Shown here: positions 58,389-64,000 of the stretch, in pieces
Numbering within the stretch: position 1 is the stretch's first letter
Layout: every line of letters starts with the position of its first letter
Assembly (NCBI GenBank): GCA_034510155.1
Contig: CM067379.1
Coordinates: forward strand, 76,098,474 to 76,162,473
DNA from: Eucriotettix oculatus
Taxonomy: Eukaryota; Arthropoda; Insecta; Orthoptera; Tetrigidae
Direction of reading: 5' to 3'
Length of the DNA stretch: 64,000 nt
The notes under the pieces: model-generated
The model's input: only the letters and a program-made list of their open reading frames with translations
The model's database searches: none
Told to the model about the DNA's origin: nothing
Translations under genes and position numbers: made by a program

Positions 58389-60940
58389 CTGCAATTGGGT
58401 AAATATTTAACAGAAATTTTTATTCTTACTCTTTTTTTATACTTACGCTTAAATTGAGTACAGTTCATATATTTAATAGTAGTGATTTGAAATGTAAATC
58501 AGATGAAAATGATATGACAGACTAACTTTCCTACTCTCCATATAAAAGTGGCTTTCAGGAAGTTGAAACATCACTCACGAAGAACATTGGGCTCTTGTCT
58601 TAACGCCTTTATCCAGTGCGCGCAGCATATGAATGCATTTTATAAAACTATTCGACTAATTTCGGATAAAAATATATTATGAATAATTGACGGTTTTATA
58701 CTATACGTTCATAAAATACTTGCATGTGATAAGTTACATCCTAAGCCGAAACTACCAACATCCTGGCAGGGACAAGCCAACAAGTAATGACCAACATCCA
58801 CTACCAGCGACCGAAATAAGTACGAAATATTTAAAGAATACACTTATTAAATTGTGTACATTTTCATTAACTCGACATTTTTAAAATATCCTATATTATT
58901 CACTAAATTTTATCTATTTATTTACACCATGAGCTTTCCGTCTATATTTGCGTAACAGAGTAAACCAAATATATATATATATATATATATATACAAAATA
59001 AATTCAGTAGCCAGTAAGTCAGAATATATTAATTTAATTAGTTACTATTTTTTCACACTAGAAAACAAATCACATCATTTCCTTATTTTGGGACTTTTTC
59101 TGGTGATAATGATTAAAAATACAAGATCTTAAATTGTTTACTTTCATAAACTTCAAAAAACTTTCTTTTTATTTAATTATACTGTTAATTAAAAACCTTT
59201 TCAGAAACGTTTTTCGTCAGAAATAAAATTCCTTACGGAACATGATCCATTAAGGCGTGTCATTTCATGTTCTACAAATAAAGAGAACTTTATCACACCA
59301 TACTTATAAAATAGGAGTTTTAATTGGGACGGAGAATTATGAAGAGCACAGGAACAAAATATCTAGAAAGATATCTACAGAAGACAGTCAGCAGTAATTA
59401 GAATTGAAGATAAAGAAAATAAAGCAGAAATCAAGGAATTGAAGATCTAGAAAAGAAAGCAGAAATCAAGGAAGGAGTAAGTCAAGACTTACGACCTGAT
59501 TAAGGTAAAAATGAATACCAAAAGGTATTATTTAAAAAAATATTACAAAACAAAGTTGAAAGTCACATTCGAGTGTCTGTCAATCCAAGCCAAGTGGTCC
59601 CGAAAAAAGGAAATTGATTACCTGTCTTATCAGAAAAAAATTATATTTTTTGGTGCATTTCCTCGTGTTTTTGCAGTTTAAAACTAATTTTGTTTAATTT
59701 ATATTGTGTCCAGTTCAAAAATAACTGTCACTGTTTTTCGCGTACGCAGATATCTACGATTTTTTAAATTATTTAGAACTGTGTTGTATTCTTTTCAAAT
59801 CAACTGTATCGTGTTTAGTACATTTGGGCATATAAATTAAAACTCTGTTTACGTGCCTAATGACATTTTTTCATGTACTCTGTGTAAAACGAAGTTGTCC
59901 ATTCTAATGAAGAAAATTCAAATTTAGTACGCTTATTTCTTCAAGAAGAAACAGTTTGCAAACCTTATTATTTTTCGTGCTTTTACACATAATGGTGTAG
60001 TTTATATATATATATATATATGTGTGTGTATGTATAATCAGTAGTGAGTGACGTACCATTTTAAAATTACATCCTTTTAAAATGGGATTTTAGAGTTACA
60101 ATATTTCGTTACATAAAATACATTTAATACATTTTATAGTATCAAACTACAGTATAAATTTCAACTTTGAGATTTAACTCAAAGTTGGTATAAAAATTTC
60201 TTAAATATAGAAAGAAATGCTTGATTTCCCCCTGTAGGGAGTATCAATATAATACTTTAATTATTTAGACACACTAAGCTAAGAAAACTATTTTGAAAGC
60301 AACATAATATTTTATATAACTATTTCTGATAAATATTATTCCATAACTGTGTTATGTTTAATTCGAAAAGCGTAATGAAATACAGAAATAATAAAAATAA
60401 ATTTAAAAAGCAATCATATAAAATGACATTATTTCCATGAACTAGTTAATTAATAGAAAACTAAAATATATTTTAATCAATAATTAGCTCTTAATGTTGA
60501 TTTAACAGCCACGATATTTAATTTCGTTATTAAAAGTGCGTCTGGTCATCGTGGTGAATTCCAAGCGAATATGATTCTTCAATATAGTTTTATTGGCTCC
60601 TAAACTGTACAGTATTTTTTAATGAACTCCTTGTTCCTGGGGGTTTGTCAAAATATATGCACTTTTTTGCTGTCTCATATACGTTGTTCATTTCCGCAAC
60701 CCATTACTGGCCTTCATAAATGCATGACACTGTGTATTTATTTTGAAGTGTGAATGATACAACTCCTGGAAACTGGTGAAATTAACTTTCTGCTGACGAT
60801 GACGTATTCTGACATTTTAACACAGTTTCTGATTGCGTTATAAAACAATAAAATGATCTAGTTCTTTTAATTTTGTGAATCATTCAGATATAAAACGTCC
60901 CGCACCCGCTAAAGTGTGACATCATCAGCCGCATCGATTA
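58389..60940. other. Upstream cyclase intron or flank, nothing recognised
   Basis: AT-rich, with TA microsatellites at about 58970-58993 and 60003-60021. I looked for further kinase-homology exons on the minus strand and saw none, though short exons could be missed. Confidence 0.45.
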
Positions 60941-60949
60941 TATTCCGCG

Positions 60950-61440
60950 ACGGCCCGTCACACACGAATGTGATGCAGATTGGTCGAAAACATTGCCGCG
61001 TCGGACATTTCTTGAAAACGACGTCGTCGAGGTCAGCATTGTCTACGGCCAGCGCTACAGAATGATAAAAACGGATTTTGTTTAGTGCAAATTGAACAAT
61101 ATAGATGTAGACGACATGTGGTTTCAACAGGACGGCACGATGGACGATTTAAGGGGTATGGTTATCTCTTGCAGGGGTGACGTGAATTGGCCACCAGTAT
61201 CGTGTGATTTGACCTCAATAGAATTTTTATTGTGATGTTTCCTGAGGTCGCAGGGCTATGCCAATAAGCCGCGATCGACCGATGCCCTTAAAGTCAACAT
61301 AACCCAGGCCTTTTCTCAAATTCAGTTGGATCTATGCGGCAGAATCATTGAAAATTGTTCCACTCGGATCCGTGCCACCGTGAGAAGCGATGTGCCGTCT
61401 CAATCTTTGGTTCACTGCAAACAAATTTTCTCTTAACTAG
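60950..61440 (+). mobile_element. mariner-like transposase fragment (second lineage)
   Basis: Frames give LENDVVEVSIVYGQRYRMIK, then NIDVDDMWFQQDG (the catalytic QQDGA box), then after a deletion VNWPPVSCDLTSIEFLL, YANKPRSTDALKVNITQAFS, IIENCSTRIRA and SDVPSQSLVH. It matches the end of an arthropod transposase family with WFQQDGAxCH and W.PPRSCDLTPLDFFLWGY. Stops and a missing histidine-containing segment after QQDG show inactivation. Confidence 0.85.
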
Positions 61441-62900
<1,460 letters not shown>

Positions 62901-62929
62901 TAAAAGTAATAGGATCGTCGATATGATTA

Positions 62930-64000
62930 ATGTTTGAAGAAGTGGAAAAGCAATACAAAGCTCTAAAAAATGGAAAAGCACCAGGAGACGGGGATATATA
63001 TGGAGATAATAAAAAATGGAAGCAAAAAGTTATTTGAATATTTACAAAGGAACTTTCAACAATGTGTAAACGTACAAGAGATACAGGTGGAATGGAAAGA
63101 AACATATCTAACACCTGTTTTTAAAAAAGGCGACAGGAGTATATTCTCGATTACTCAAATTATTGAAAAGAAAACGTCATTTCAACAAGAATTACATCTA
63201 CTCTTTGTTGACCTAAAGAAGGCGTATGACACAGTGTCCCTTTGAAAAAACTATGGAAAGCACTTGAAGAAACTAACATTAACATCGAACTAATAAAAAC
63301 AGTAAAGACCTGTATAAACAATCAAAGACAAAAATTAAAATAGGCAACATGGTCACAGAAGGATTCACAACAACCAAAGGATTAAAACAAGGCTGCTGCA
63401 TATCTCCCACATTGTTCAAAATCTACCTCGAACACACACTAAAGGAATGGAAGAAAAAATGCCGAAACATGGGTCTACCCTTAAAAGATAACACCTTATT
63501 CACGTTATATTTTGCGGACGACCAAATATTGATAGCCCAAGACTATGACGATATGAATTACATGACCCGCAAATTAATAGAAGAGTATTCAAAATGGGGA
63601 TTAGAAGTAAATATGAACAAGACTGAATACATGTGTATTGGAGGAGAACAACAGGACCTAGAAATTGAAAATGGACAACAAATAAAACCATGCAATGAAT
63701 ATAAATATTTGGGAATAAAAATATCACAAAAGGGCACACTGGATGAGGCGATTCAAGAAAGAAATGTACAGGGTAGGAAAGCGATAGCCATGCTAAATAG
63801 CATTTTATGGGACAAACGTATTACGAAACAGAACAAACAAAGAATAATATCATACAATTGTAAAAAATATAATAACGTATGGCGCTGAAGTCTGGCCACT
63901 AAAAGAACAAATGGCAAAAAAGTTAACAGCGACCGAAATGGATTTCTGGAGGAGGGCGGTAGGCAGATCAAAAATGGACAGGATACCAAACACAAAAATT
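62930..64000 (+). mobile_element. LINE reverse transcriptase, relatively young, cut by the window end
   Basis: Frames in order: EVEKQYKALKNGKAPGDG, a frameshift, then KNGSKKLFEYLQRNFQQCVN, EWKETYLTPVFKKGDRS, LLFVDLKKAYDTV (first catalytic Asp), MVTEGFTTTKGLKQGCCISP, LFTLYFADDQILIAQDYDDM (FADD catalytic box, about 63500-63559), LEVNMNKTEYMCIGGE and KYLGIKISQKGTL. After another shift come NNVWR and ITYGAEVWPLKE, running to the window end. Motif boxes are well kept, with only a few frameshifts and a probable deletion around 63150, so this is the best preserved element here. Most likely RTE/L1-like by the GLKQGCxxSP and YGAEVW strings; the clade is not certain. Confidence 0.88.

Overview
The window is nuclear DNA of an animal, almost certainly an insect. 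The genes have introns, the background is strongly AT-rich, two genes match well-known insect families, and the rest is a dense graveyard of LINEs, Tc1/mariner elements, tRNA-derived SINEs and microsatellites. The species cannot be named from the sequence. No operons, CRISPR arrays, rRNA genes or functional tRNA genes were seen.

Two protein-coding genes can be rebuilt exon by exon. (1) Plus strand, 2434-12715: a complete-looking SLC16-type monocarboxylate transporter with eight coding exons and 539 residues. Every junction is GT-AG and all phases agree. (2) Minus strand, 58388 down to 39825: the 3' seven coding exons of a receptor-type (membrane) guanylate cyclase that most resembles Drosophila Gyc76C. 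They give 528 residues: the end of the kinase-homology domain, the coiled-coil linker, the whole cyclase domain with all catalytic residues, and a GC-rich C-terminal tail. Its receptor domain, membrane segment and most of the kinase-homology domain were not found and probably lie beyond position 64000. The genes are convergent, with about 27 kb of repeat-rich DNA between their stop codons.

Layout. 1-2.4 kb: dispersed repeat A and a Jockey-like LINE fragment. 2.4-12.7 kb: the transporter; intron 4 holds a dead Tc1-like element and a Penelope-like (GIY-YIG) remnant flanked by 200-bp direct repeats. 12.7-39.8 kb: intergenic, with a LINE with an ATCA tail, an RTE-like LINE, a LINE 3' end, a mariner, an R1-like LINE, an RNase H-bearing LINE, a tRNA-SINE, another mariner fragment and an unclassified GC-rich element. 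39.8-58.4 kb: the cyclase gene, whose introns hold more copies of repeat A, two SINE families, a diverged repeat pair (family C) and two foldback structures. 58.4-64 kb: a mariner fragment fused to a LINE ending in about 200 bp of AAT repeats, then the best preserved LINE reading frames, running off the end.

The two host genes have no evident functional link. The notable material is repeat structure: a perfect 41-bp foldback at 49570-49680, the Penelope-like remnant with terminal inverted repeats, a four-copy unclassified repeat (A), and a SINE about a dozen bases from a cyclase splice donor.
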